From Stigmatella ashevillena (GTDB lineage Bacteria; Myxococcota; Myxococcia; Myxococcales; Myxococcaceae), in NCBI RefSeq assembly GCF_028368975.1, contig NZ_JAQNDM010000002.1, forward strand, positions 4,520,425-4,584,424: a stretch of DNA of 64,000 nt. The letters run 5' to 3'. Below the pieces are notes generated by a model that was not told the DNA's origin, did no database searches, and was given only the letters and a program-made list of their open reading frames with translations. Below, in pieces: positions 1 through 9,867 of the stretch. Within the stretch, counting starts at the first letter, position 1; every line of letters begins with the position of its first letter. The translations under genes and the position numbers were made by a program.

Positions 1-1
1 G

Positions 2-745
2 GCGGCGGATTTGCGCTACGTCTTCCTCAACCTGATCCTCAATGCCCGGGATGCCATGCCCCAGGGGGGAACGGTGTACCTGCGCGGCACCGCCAGTGCC
101 ACGCGGGTGGTCATCACGGTGGAGGACGAGGGCACGGGCATCCCCAAGGACCACCTGGACAGCATCTTCATGCCCTTCTTCACCACCAAGGGGGCCAAAG
201 GCACCGGCCTGGGCTTGTCCATGGCCTATGGCGTCGTCTCGCGTTCCGGGGGAGCCATCACCGCGGCCAACCGGCCCAAGGGCGGTGCGGTCTTCACCCT
301 CACCTTCCCCGTCCAGAACACCGCGCTGGCGGCCCCGGAGCCCCACGTCCGGACGGCCTCCTCCTTGCGCACCCTGAGGGGACGCGTGCTCGTCATCGAC
401 GATGAGGCCTCCAGCCGCGAGACGCTCATGATCGCCCTTGAGTCCCTCGGGCTCACCGTGGAAGGGGTGGCCAGCGGGACCGCGGCCCTCAAGCTGCTGC
501 GCAAGGGCCTCCTGTGGGACGCCGTGCTCTGCAACCATGGCATGCCCGCCCTGAAGGGGGAGACGGTGGCCCAGCGGCTGAACAAGCTCGCCCCCCAGCT
601 TCCCCTCTTTCTCCTCACCAGCAGCCCCATCGAAGACGCCGCGCAGGCCGCGATGCCCAGCAACGTGCGGGGCCTGCTCGCCAAGCCGCTGGCACTGGCC
701 CACCTCTGGGAAGTCCTGGATCGTGTTCTTCCCCGGAAGAAGTAA
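2..745 (+). CDS. Hybrid sensor histidine kinase, C-terminal part (partial)
   Basis: The reading frame is open from the window edge, so the N-terminal sensor and dimerisation domains lie outside. Visible are the HATPase_c part (N-box NLILNARDAMPQGG, G1 DEGTGIP, G2 GTGLGLSMAYG) and then a receiver-like domain from about residue 125. The receiver keeps the acidic pair (IDDE), the Thr/Ser (LTSS) and the Lys (AKPL), but the phosphoacceptor position reads CNHGMP, with Asn (AAC at 533-535) where Asp is expected. It is therefore probably a pseudo-receiver that cannot be phosphorylated in the usual way. The next gene is convergent and ends 23 bp away. Confidence 0.9.
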   Translation, partial: AADLRYVFLNLILNARDAMPQGGTVYLRGTASATRVVITVEDEGTGIPKDHLDSIFMPFFTTKGAKGTGLGLSMAYGVVSRSGGAITAANRPKGGAVFTLTFPVQNTALAAPEPHVRTASSLRTLRGRVLVIDDEASSRETLMIALESLGLTVEGVASGTAALKLLRKGLLWDAVLCNHGMPALKGETVAQRLNKLAPQLPLFLLTSSPIEDAAQAAMPSNVRGLLAKPLALAHLWEVLDRVLPRKK

Positions 746-768
746 GGCCTCTTCAGGCAGCCCCCCGC

Positions 769-1833
769 TCAGTTCGACTGCTGCTCCTGAGAATCCGCAG
801 CCGCGGGCAGGGAGGCCTCCTGGGGAAGGAGGCTCCCGCTCATGACCACCTGCCGGATGAGCAGGGCCTGGTGTTCGACCTCCCGGGCTCGCGCTTCGTA
901 GCGCAGGGCCGAGTGGGCGTGGTTCCGGTCCCGGGCGTGTCTGGCCATGCGCCGGGCCAGCGCCGCGTTCTCCTCCAAGCTCCGGACCGCGGCCCACAGC
1001 GCCCCATCCAGGGCCCGGTGCTGCCCGGAAACGAGCGCTTTGTCCGTGAAGGCGTGGCCCACCCGGCAGCCGAAGCGCAGCTGGCCCTGCTCGTCCTGCT
1101 CGAAGAGCACGCCCCCACAGTCCGGGCAGGAGAAGTGCGAAGGATGGCCCTCGGCCGGGGGCGTGTTGACGGCTTTTGGATCCCCCTTCAGCTTGCCCAC
1201 CTCCCGCTTGAGGTCCAGGGAAGAACGCGCCTTGGGCACCTTGGCCACCTTGGGCACCAGACTCCGGGCCAGCCGGCGCAACAGCGCTCCCATCCCCGCG
1301 AGCGGCACGCAGTGATCCACCTTCAGATGCTCCAGCGCGCTGCGAGGCATGTCCGGGCAGTAGGCGTCCTTGGGATCCTGCACTACCGTCAACCCGCCTT
1401 GCATTTGAATGGCCAGCAACCCGGCGGTGCCACAGTCCATGGCCCCGGTGAGCACCACCCCCACCACGCGCGGGCCATAGGCGAGCGCCGCCGAACGGAA
1501 GAGCGGATCCACCGCGGGCCGGTGGTTGTTCTCCCGGGGTCCCTTCACCACGCGCACCAGGCCCTCCTCCACCAGCAGATGCCGGTCATTGGGTGCGACG
1601 TAGATACGGCCACTCGTCAACCGCTCCCCGTCCCTCGGATGGACAGCAGGCAAGGAGCCAGCCCGGGAGAGCAAGTCCGGCAGGACGCTGCGATGGCCGG
1701 CGGAGATGTGCAGGACGATGCAGACCGCCGCAGGGAAGTCCCTGGGAAGCTGTTCCACCAAGGCCATGAGCGCTTCGACGCCCCCCATCGAGGCACCGAT
1801 GACGATGAGATCGTGCTTGTCACGTCGAGCCAT
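769..1833 (-). CDS. CheB-type protein-glutamate methylesterase with C-terminal zinc-ribbon-like extension
   Basis: A 354-aa protein with a CheB catalytic domain but no receiver domain. The catalytic triad residues can be placed: Ser15 in GASMGG, His42 in LHISAG and Asp133 in TGAMDCG. CheB enzymes hydrolyse methyl-glutamate esters or deamidate glutamine on chemoreceptors. After the catalytic domain there is a linker and then a Cys-rich segment near residues 235-265 (CPDCGG, later CRVGH), which looks like a metal-binding knuckle, and an alpha-helical tail. The start is supported by a GGAGGGG Shine-Dalgarno sequence just upstream. No CheR or chemoreceptor gene is adjacent, so it is an orphan. 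Without a receiver its regulation cannot be the classical CheA route. Confidence 0.88.
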   Translation of the reverse strand: MARRDKHDLIVIGASMGGVEALMALVEQLPRDFPAAVCIVLHISAGHRSVLPDLLSRAGSLPAVHPRDGERLTSGRIYVAPNDRHLLVEEGLVRVVKGPRENNHRPAVDPLFRSAALAYGPRVVGVVLTGAMDCGTAGLLAIQMQGGLTVVQDPKDAYCPDMPRSALEHLKVDHCVPLAGMGALLRRLARSLVPKVAKVPKARSSLDLKREVGKLKGDPKAVNTPPAEGHPSHFSCPDCGGVLFEQDEQGQLRFGCRVGHAFTDKALVSGQHRALDGALWAAVRSLEENAALARRMARHARDRNHAHSALRYEARAREVEHQALLIRQVVMSGSLLPQEASLPAAADSQEQQSN

Positions 1834-2184
1834 GCAATGGGCCCCTCCAGAGGGCGCCCTCGAAACTTGGGGATTCCCCCGACGTTATGGGCGTCCTTTT
1901 CCAGCAGGGTGCTGCTTGCTCGCTTGCAAGCTCTCCTGGATTTCAGGAGCTTCTTTTCCGCCATCGTCTTCGGGTTCAACGCGATTAACGAAAAGTTACC
2001 GTATCAACGGTTACACGGTTATCACGGGGAGTGTTGCTTGCATCCCGGCCTCGGCGGCTTCTTGTGCCCCCCCCCTTCAACATGGTCGGTCAGACAGGCC
2101 ATACTCTCGATGTTGCGTCAGCGCCCTGGTCTCACGGAGAGATGAGGGTGGGCTGACCTCAACCCTGCCCCTTGGGGGAATGAC
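1834..2184. promoter_or_regulatory. Divergent intergenic region (351 bp)
   Basis: This non-coding gap separates the leftward CheB-like gene from the rightward response regulator and should hold both promoters. It is more AT-rich than its surroundings around 1970-2035. There it contains tandem-like copies of CGGTTA (near 2007-2030: ACGGTTACACGGTTATC) and a nearby GTTACCG in the opposite sense, which could be a regulator site. No convincing -35/-10 pair can be assigned by eye. An in-frame ORF crosses it only as an antisense shadow. Confidence 0.4.
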
Positions 2185-2607
2185 ATGTCGGAAACCAAGA
2201 TCCGAATCCTCGTCGTGGACGACGATCAGGATCAGCTCGTGCTGGCCGAGCGCACGCTCTCGGCATACGGCTTTGATGTTCGCACGCACCGCTCATCGTT
2301 GGGCGTGTCCAACCTGGTGCGCTCCGCCGCGCCGGACCTGGTGCTGCTGGACGTGAACATCCCCGCGCTGAGCGGGGACAAGGTGCTGTCGTTGGCGCGC
2401 GCGCAGGCGCCGCTGGGCACCAAGTTCATCCTGTACTCGGCCTCGGATGAGTCCAAGTTGCGCTCCCTGGCGCTGTCCTCGGGAGCCGACGGCTACATCT
2501 CGAAGAGTGTCCAGGGCGCGGACCTGGCCAAGAAGCTGACGGACCTCTACAAGCGGGGCCGCACGGCGGCACCCGCGGGCACCGCGCCTCACGCCCTCAA
2601 CAAATAG
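2185..2607 (+). CDS. Single-domain response regulator (CheY-like)
   Basis: A 140-aa protein that is essentially one receiver domain. Acidic residues sit in VVDDD (11-15), the phosphoacceptor is Asp56 (LLDVNIP), Ser85 is in LYSAS and Lys107 in YISKS. There is no output domain, so it probably acts by protein-protein contact, as CheY or a phosphorelay shuttle does. A Ser-Lys-Ser after the beta-5 strand replaces the usual Lys-Pro. The start ATG is preceded by GGGGGAA at good spacing. It is flanked by an orphan CheB-like gene upstream and convergent to a UbiB-family gene downstream. Its partner kinase cannot be named from the sequence. Confidence 0.92.
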   Translation: MSETKIRILVVDDDQDQLVLAERTLSAYGFDVRTHRSSLGVSNLVRSAAPDLVLLDVNIPALSGDKVLSLARAQAPLGTKFILYSASDESKLRSLALSSGADGYISKSVQGADLAKKLTDLYKRGRTAAPAGTAPHALNK

Positions 2608-2637
2608 GCGCGCCACGGCGGATGCCGGGCGCTCCGC

Positions 2638-3942
2638 TCAGGCCAGCAGGTCGGCGACTTCCATGTAGACGGCGCGGAAGTCGCCCTTGGCGCTGATGAG
2701 CTTCAGGTTGTGCATCAACCCGCCGGTGGAGCGGAAGAACATCACCCCTTCGGCGGGCGGGCGGATCTTCAGGAAGCGGCCCGCGTTCTGGGTGAAGTGC
2801 CGCCGCATGTCCCGGTTGATCTCACACGCCCCGAAGTCATACGCCTCCGAGCGCATGGGCCGGCCGACGATGGCCAGCAGCTCGCGGATGAGCGCCTCGG
2901 CCTCCTCCTCGGGCAGCTCCACGGTGAAGCCCACCTCGCGGCTCAGGCCCAGCACGTCCATGGGCTCCCGCTTCATGGCCTGGAGGAACATGAGGCGGTT
3001 GGCGTCCACGAAGCGCTCCGAGAAGCTCTTGATGGAGCCGAAATCCAGAAGCCCCAGGCGCCCATCCTTCATCACCATGAAGTTGCCCGGGTGCGGATCC
3101 GCGTGGATTTCGCCCGCGAAGAAGAACGGGCCGTAGATGGCGCGGATGAGCTGGCGCGCCACGCGGAAGCGCTCCTCGGCGGAGGGCTCCGTCACCACCC
3201 AGTCCTTGAGCGTCTGGCCCTCCAGCAGCTCCAGCGTCAGCACGCGCCCGGAGGTGTGCGACTCAATCACCTCGGGCACCTTGAGATCCGGCAGCCGCTC
3301 CACGCCGCGCACGAAGTTCTGGCAGAGCCGGGCCTCGCGCCGGTAGTCCAGCTCCAGGAGCATCTCCTCGCGCAGCTCCTGGAAGTAGGCCGTGCCGTCG
3401 ATCCGCTTGGCGGCCTTGGAGACGGTCTTCACCACCAAGCCCAGGTTGTCCAAGTCCCCCTGGAGCGACTCGCCCACCCCGGGGTACTGCACCTTCACCA
3501 CCACCGGGCGGCCATCCTCCAGCACGGCCCGGTGCACCTGCCCCAGGGAGGCCGCGGCCAACGGCTCCCGGTCGAACTGGCGGAAGAGGGCCTCGGGGGC
3601 GGCGCCCAGCTCGTCCTGAATCACCCGGGCCACCGTCTCGTAGCCCATGGCGGGGGCCTGGTTCTGCAACCGGGCCAGCACCTGCCGCACCTCGGGCGTC
3701 ATCAGGTCCGGGTCCATGGAGACCGCCTGGCCGAACTTCATCGCCGCGCCCTTCAGGTCTCCCAGGGTGGCGACAAGCTTCTCGGCCATGCCCTTGCTGA
3801 GCAGCTCCTGCTCCTGGCCGGCCACGCGGCGGGCGCCGCTCTTGAGCACCTCGGCGCCCAGCTGCGCGGAGAGCCCCGCGAGCTTGCGCAACCGGTTGAA
3901 GCGGCCTTGAGGCGGGAGCGTGTCGTCGGAGTCGGAAGCCAT
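2638..3942 (-). CDS. ABC1/UbiB/AarF-family atypical kinase
   Basis: A 434-aa member of the UbiB/ABC1 family of atypical protein-kinase-like ATPases. The family signature KxGQ is present at residues 69-72 (MKFGQAVSMD), followed by AAASLGQVHRA, the ATP-site Lys150 in VVVKVQYPG, HADPHPGN, and LLDFGS. Family members support ubiquinone biosynthesis or lipid homeostasis; many myxobacteria have several, and the substrate here is unknown. No C-terminal membrane helix is obvious. It lies 92 bp downstream of a Ser/Thr kinase on the same strand and may be transcribed with it. Confidence 0.9.
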   Translation of the reverse strand: MASDSDDTLPPQGRFNRLRKLAGLSAQLGAEVLKSGARRVAGQEQELLSKGMAEKLVATLGDLKGAAMKFGQAVSMDPDLMTPEVRQVLARLQNQAPAMGYETVARVIQDELGAAPEALFRQFDREPLAAASLGQVHRAVLEDGRPVVVKVQYPGVGESLQGDLDNLGLVVKTVSKAAKRIDGTAYFQELREEMLLELDYRREARLCQNFVRGVERLPDLKVPEVIESHTSGRVLTLELLEGQTLKDWVVTEPSAEERFRVARQLIRAIYGPFFFAGEIHADPHPGNFMVMKDGRLGLLDFGSIKSFSERFVDANRLMFLQAMKREPMDVLGLSREVGFTVELPEEEAEALIRELLAIVGRPMRSEAYDFGACEINRDMRRHFTQNAGRFLKIRPPAEGVMFFRSTGGLMHNLKLISAKGDFRAVYMEVADLLA

Positions 3943-4034
3943 GGGAATCCAAGTCTTTTAACGGGGAGGCCCCCCTTCCACGCAAGCCACGCGCCTGCAT
4001 TGCGCGCAGCCGGCCACCTGCCCAGGAGCCTGGC

Positions 4035-5849
<1,815 letters not shown>

Positions 5850-6130
5850 GGCCACGCCCTGTCTCGGCTCACGAATGAGCGTGGGACACTGAGCCCGATC
5901 CGGGTGCGGTGTCGCGCAGGAGCAATGGAGCGCAGGGACTTGCACAAGGCCGCCAGGAGACCACGAGGAATTGCCCCAGGCTTTCACCCTCCCCGCCCGG
6001 GTCATCATTCCCTATGCGACAATCGTGCCTTGCCTTCATGCCTTGCCCCGGCACTCCCGCGCGCGCGGGCGCCCCTTCCCGCCCATGGCGGACCGCGCGG
6101 GTAGAAACTCCAGTCCCCTGTGGGAAGGTT

Positions 6131-8653
6131 TTACACCTCCTGCGCGCCCGCTCGGGCCCGGCCCAACAACGCGGAGACGGCCGCCGTCAGCTCGCCGGAG
6201 GCCACCGGCTTGCACAGGTGCATCTGGAAGCCCTCCTCCAGGATGCGGCTCTGCGCCTCCGTGCGCGTGTCGCCACACAGCGCCAGGGCGGGGATGCGGC
6301 CACGCACCTCGTGGTTGCGCATCAGCGCGAAGCCGTCTTCTCCTGGCAACAGAACGTCGCTCACCAGCACGTCGGGACGGTGCCGCGCGAGCGCCGCCAG
6401 CGCCTCGGCCAGCGAGGCCACCACCTGCACCTCGGCGCCCGCGCTGCGCAGGAAGCTCTCCACGGACTCCCGGGCCTCGACCGGATTGCCCAGGAAGAGC
6501 ACCTTCACCCCGCTCAGCGGGGGGACTTCCAACGGCGGGGGGACTTCCAAGGCCTGCTCTCCTGCCTGCTGGGCATCCAGGCCGGCATGCAGTGGCAGCA
6601 GCACCGTGAAGGTGGCGCCCGTGCCCGGCCCATCGCTGCGCACCTCCACCGTGCCGCCATGCAGCTCCACCATGGTGCGCACGATGGCCAACCCCAGCCC
6701 CAGCCCCCCATGGCCGCGCCCGGTGTTGCCCTGCCGGAAGCGCTCGAAGACGTGCGGCAGGAAGCCGGGCTCGATGCCCTTGCCGGTGTCGCTCACCGTG
6801 AGCGCCACGAACGCGCCGTCGCGGCGCGCCTCCAGCCGCACGCGCCCGCCCCGGTCGGTGAACTTGAGGGCATTGGTGAGCAGGTTCCACAGCACTTGCT
6901 GAAGGCGCGTGGGGTCCGCCAGCACGCTCTCGGAGACTTCGCCCGGCTCCGCCTGGAGCACCACCCCGCGCGCCTCCGCCGTTGGACGCACGCTCTCCAG
7001 CGCGGCTTCCACCACCTCCCGCAGCGGCACCTCGCGCAAATCCAGCGTCAACTTGCCTGCGGCGATGCGCGACACATCCAGCAAGTCCTCCACGAGCTGG
7101 CGCTGCAAGCGCGCATTGCGCTCGATGGTCTCCATGCCGCGCCGCCGCCCCGCCTCGTCCAGGTCATCGCGCCGCAGCAGCATCTGCGTCCAGCCCAGGA
7201 TGGACGTCAGCGGCGTGCGCAGCTCGTGCGAGAGCGTGGCGAGGAACTCGTCCTTGAGGCGGTTGGCCTCCTGGGCCTCCTGCTGGGCGCGCTGGGCGTC
7301 GCGGTAGAGCAGCGCGTTGTCCATGGCCATCGCGGCGCGCCGGCCCAGCTCCTCGGCCAGCGCCACGTCCCGCCGGTCATAACGATGGCGCGCCCCGCTG
7401 ATGCCGAAGGTGAGCGCGCCGAAGTTGCGCTCGCGCGCACGGATGGGCACGCAGATGCGGGACTGGTGCCCCACCTCCCGGAGCAGCTCCAGGTGCGCCT
7501 CGTCCGTGGCCATGCGGCGCAGCATCGGCTCGGGCAGCTCGGACAGCAGCTCCGGCTGGCCCGTGAGCAGCACGCGCGCCACGCCCGAGAGGTCATCCTC
7601 GCGGGCCGGGTAGCGCTGGTGCAACTCCAGCACCCGCTCGGCCTTGCCAGGCTCCGCGTGCGCCACCGCCACGCGGGTGAGCCCCGCCAGGGACGCGCCT
7701 CGGTCGAACACATCCACCGTGCACCAATCGGCGAAGCGGGGCACCACCAACTGGGCCAGCCGCGCGAGCGTGGCGTGGTAGTCCAGCGAGGAGGAGAGCA
7801 TCACGCTGGCGTGCGACAGGAGCTGGGAGATCTGCTGCGTGCGGTGCTCATCGTCGATGTCCGTCGCCGTGCAGAGAAAACCGCTCCAGGCCTCCGCGCT
7901 CGCGGGCAGCGGCGTCACCTTGAGGTGGTGCCAGCGGTACGACTCCGGGCGCCCCATGCGGTGCTGCCCATCCCAGGGCCTACCGAAGCGCAGCGCCTCG
8001 CGGATGCCCGCGAGCACCGCCTCGCGCTCGCCCGGATGCACCGACTCCACCAAGGAGTGGGTCTCGGGCCCCGCGCCGTTGCCGCCCAGCAGCGCCGTCC
8101 AGGCCGCGTTGCACCAGGCCTGCGTCCCATCGGGCCGCGCCGCCCACACCGCCTGCGGCATGGCGGTGAGCAGCGCCCGCGCATGCGCCTCGCCCTGGCG
8201 CAGCAGCGCCTCGCGCTCCTGCTCCCGGAGCCGCACCTCGCGCAGCTTCAGCGCCTCGTTGCGCCGGTGCAGGTCCACGAAGACGGCCACCTTGGCCCGC
8301 AGCACCTCGGGCTCGAAAGGCTTGAGCAGGTAGTCCACCGCCCCTTGCGCATAGCCCCGCAGCAGGTGCTGGTCCTCGCGCTGCAACGCGGTGAGGAACA
8401 GCAGGGGAATGTGGCGCGTGCGCTCCTGGGCCTTGATGAGATGTGCGGTCTGGTAGCCATCCAGGTCCGGCATCCGCACATCCAGCAGGATGACGGCGAA
8501 GTCCTCTTCCTCGAGCCGCCGCAGCGCCTCGCGGCCGGACGTGGCCTTCACCAGCCTCTGGCCCAGGGGCTCCAGCGCGGCGCCCAGCACCACCAGGTTT
8601 TGAAGGTGGTCATCGACCAAGAGAATGCTGGCGACGGGTGGCTCTTCGCTCAT
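6131..8653 (-). CDS. Hybrid histidine kinase (REC-PAS-GAF-HisKA-HATPase-REC)
   Basis: An 840-aa soluble kinase. The N-terminal receiver (8-125) has VDD, Asp58 in LLDVRMP and Lys in LLKPFEP, so it is complete. Then come a PAS-like region (about 150-265), a GAF domain (about 285-440), HisKA with [10 protein letters not shown], HATPase_c with N-box NLLTNALKF, G1 DTGKGI and G2 GGLGLGLAIV, and a C-terminal receiver from about residue 722. That last receiver keeps the Asp (SDVLLPG) and Lys (LCKPV), but the acidic pair is replaced by FLGN and the Thr by Cys, so it probably binds Mg poorly. The N-terminal receiver closely resembles that of the REC-PAS protein at 9868-10791. GGGAGTG precedes the start. 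Confidence 0.93.
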   Translation of the reverse strand: MSEEPPVASILLVDDHLQNLVVLGAALEPLGQRLVKATSGREALRRLEEEDFAVILLDVRMPDLDGYQTAHLIKAQERTRHIPLLFLTALQREDQHLLRGYAQGAVDYLLKPFEPEVLRAKVAVFVDLHRRNEALKLREVRLREQEREALLRQGEAHARALLTAMPQAVWAARPDGTQAWCNAAWTALLGGNGAGPETHSLVESVHPGEREAVLAGIREALRFGRPWDGQHRMGRPESYRWHHLKVTPLPASAEAWSGFLCTATDIDDEHRTQQISQLLSHASVMLSSSLDYHATLARLAQLVVPRFADWCTVDVFDRGASLAGLTRVAVAHAEPGKAERVLELHQRYPAREDDLSGVARVLLTGQPELLSELPEPMLRRMATDEAHLELLREVGHQSRICVPIRARERNFGALTFGISGARHRYDRRDVALAEELGRRAAMAMDNALLYRDAQRAQQEAQEANRLKDEFLATLSHELRTPLTSILGWTQMLLRRDDLDEAGRRRGMETIERNARLQRQLVEDLLDVSRIAAGKLTLDLREVPLREVVEAALESVRPTAEARGVVLQAEPGEVSESVLADPTRLQQVLWNLLTNALKFTDRGGRVRLEARRDGAFVALTVSDTGKGIEPGFLPHVFERFRQGNTGRGHGGLGLGLAIVRTMVELHGGTVEVRSDGPGTGATFTVLLPLHAGLDAQQAGEQALEVPPPLEVPPLSGVKVLFLGNPVEARESVESFLRSAGAEVQVVASLAEALAALARHRPDVLVSDVLLPGEDGFALMRNHEVRGRIPALALCGDTRTEAQSRILEEGFQMHLCKPVASGELTAAVSALLGRARAGAQEV

Positions 8654-8819
8654 GAGCAGTCACTCCCACCGGCGGGCGCACAGCCGCGGCACAATGGTGA
8701 TTGATTTCAAGCGCGGCAACTGGCTCCCCGCAGACCCCTTTTTGCCTGCTTCCCCGGAAGGACAGAGGGCGGGCAGCCAAGCAAAGGTATTCCTGTGTAG
8801 GCTGAGCTGCGCTGGAGAC

Positions 8820-9095
8820 TCAGGATACCTTCCCACGACCCACCCGGTTCTTGTCCCAAATGGCATAGAGGATGAGGAGAAAGGAGATGAGCCGCAGGAC
8901 GTAGACGAAGTGGCGCCGCTCATCGTCCACCTCCAGCAAGGCCAGGGCGAGCCAGTTGAAGCCCATGCCCAGGAAGGCCAGCGCGAAGAAGGCAAAGAGG
9001 CGATCCCTCGAAGCCCTCCAGAAGCGCACGAAGAACAGGGCGCACGCCAGGCACCCCATGACCAAGGCTCCGTTCAGCATTGCCTTGAGCACCAC
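8820..9095 (-). CDS. Small membrane protein, DUF5985-like
   Basis: A 91-aa hydrophobic protein with about three predicted membrane helices (residues about 5-22, 32-52 and 66-82) separated by short charged loops such as RFWRASRDR. It resembles the myxobacterial DUF5985-type small membrane proteins, function unknown. It lies 12 bp downstream of a second protein of similar size and topology, which itself overlaps a winged-helix gene, so the three are almost certainly cotranscribed. The pair may form a small membrane complex regulated by, or anchoring, neighbouring signalling proteins; this is inference from context only. Confidence 0.75.
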   Translation of the reverse strand: MVLKAMLNGALVMGCLACALFFVRFWRASRDRLFAFFALAFLGMGFNWLALALLEVDDERRHFVYVLRLISFLLILYAIWDKNRVGRGKVS

Positions 9096-9107
9096 CGCTC
9101 CCCCTCG

Positions 9108-9365
9108 CTAGGCCGAATCCCAGATGAGCCCGTAGAGCAACGTGCCAATCCCCACCAAGGCGCTGGCACTGCGCCACACCGCCAGATCCCTGCCCGGAAA
9201 GAGCACCAGATCCACGAAGAGGATCACGTTGCTCACCGCCAGGGCCACGAAGCACAGCCCGCTCCACAACAGCAGCCGGGCCCTCGTGCGGCGGTACCCG
9301 CGCAGCAGCAGCACCGTGCACGCCAGGCTCGTCAGGCCACAGAGGATGTAGACCGCCTCAACCAT
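9108..9365 (-). CDS. Small membrane protein, DUF5985-like
   Basis: An 85-aa protein starting at MVEAVYIL; a second in-frame ATG lies three codons upstream at 9374. Three hydrophobic helices are visible, with the conserved-looking stretches LLRGYRRTRARLLLWSG and LLYGLIWDS at the C-terminus. The chosen ATG overlaps the TGA of the winged-helix gene by 8 bp, which indicates translational coupling. It forms a pair with the similar membrane gene 12 bp downstream. The biochemical function is unknown. Confidence 0.75.
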   Translation of the reverse strand: MVEAVYILCGLTSLACTVLLLRGYRRTRARLLLWSGLCFVALAVSNVILFVDLVLFPGRDLAVWRSASALVGIGTLLYGLIWDSA

Positions 9366-9762
9366 CGCCCTCATCCTTGTCCCGTTTCAACCGGAACGCA
9401 TCCGCGAAACCCCGGACCCGGTCGAGCGGCTTGGAGAAGATGAACGAAATGACACTCACCCGCCGCAGGCTGTAGGTGGCCTGCAGCTCGGCGATGTCCT
9501 GCGCATCCTCGGCGCTGACGGGGTGGTAACGGTAGGTGGGCGGGCTGGTGCCAAACTCCATCAGCAGCCGGCGCGCCGACAGGTCCTTCAGCCGGGCGAC
9601 GGCCGAGGCCTCGGTAATGCGCAGCTCCAAGCTCACGGCCTTCGCATTCCACTCCCGGCTGGTATGAGCCCGCAGCAGCAGCAGGATCTCCAGCTTCTCG
9701 ATGGAGTCGATGTGCGTCGCGATGAAGCGTTGGACGCGCGGTGGGATAGCGGCATCACTCAC
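9358..9762 (-). CDS. Winged-helix-like hypothetical protein
   Basis: A 134-aa soluble protein. Residues about 15-85 have the pattern of a winged helix-turn-helix (helices around IEKLEILLLLRAH, AKAVSLELRI and ASAVARLKDLSARRLL, then a beta-wing ending PPTYRYHP). The remainder (AQDIAELQATYSLRRVSVISFIFSKP) is a helix followed by a hydrophobic segment. This layout recurs in myxobacterial proteins encoded beside small DUF5985-type membrane proteins. It may be a regulator of its own operon or a DNA-binding anchor. Its stop overlaps the start of the downstream membrane gene. Confidence 0.72.
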   Translation of the reverse strand: MSDAAIPPRVQRFIATHIDSIEKLEILLLLRAHTSREWNAKAVSLELRITEASAVARLKDLSARRLLMEFGTSPPTYRYHPVSAEDAQDIAELQATYSLRRVSVISFIFSKPLDRVRGFADAFRLKRDKDEGDG

Positions 9763-9867
9763 ACGCCCACCTTGCTCACGATAGTTTGAAGGTCAACTAC
9801 TTTTCAGCGCTTTCGAGCGAACTTGTTCACGCCTGAGCGGCCCTCCTTCCCAAGTGGGGGGTGCGCG

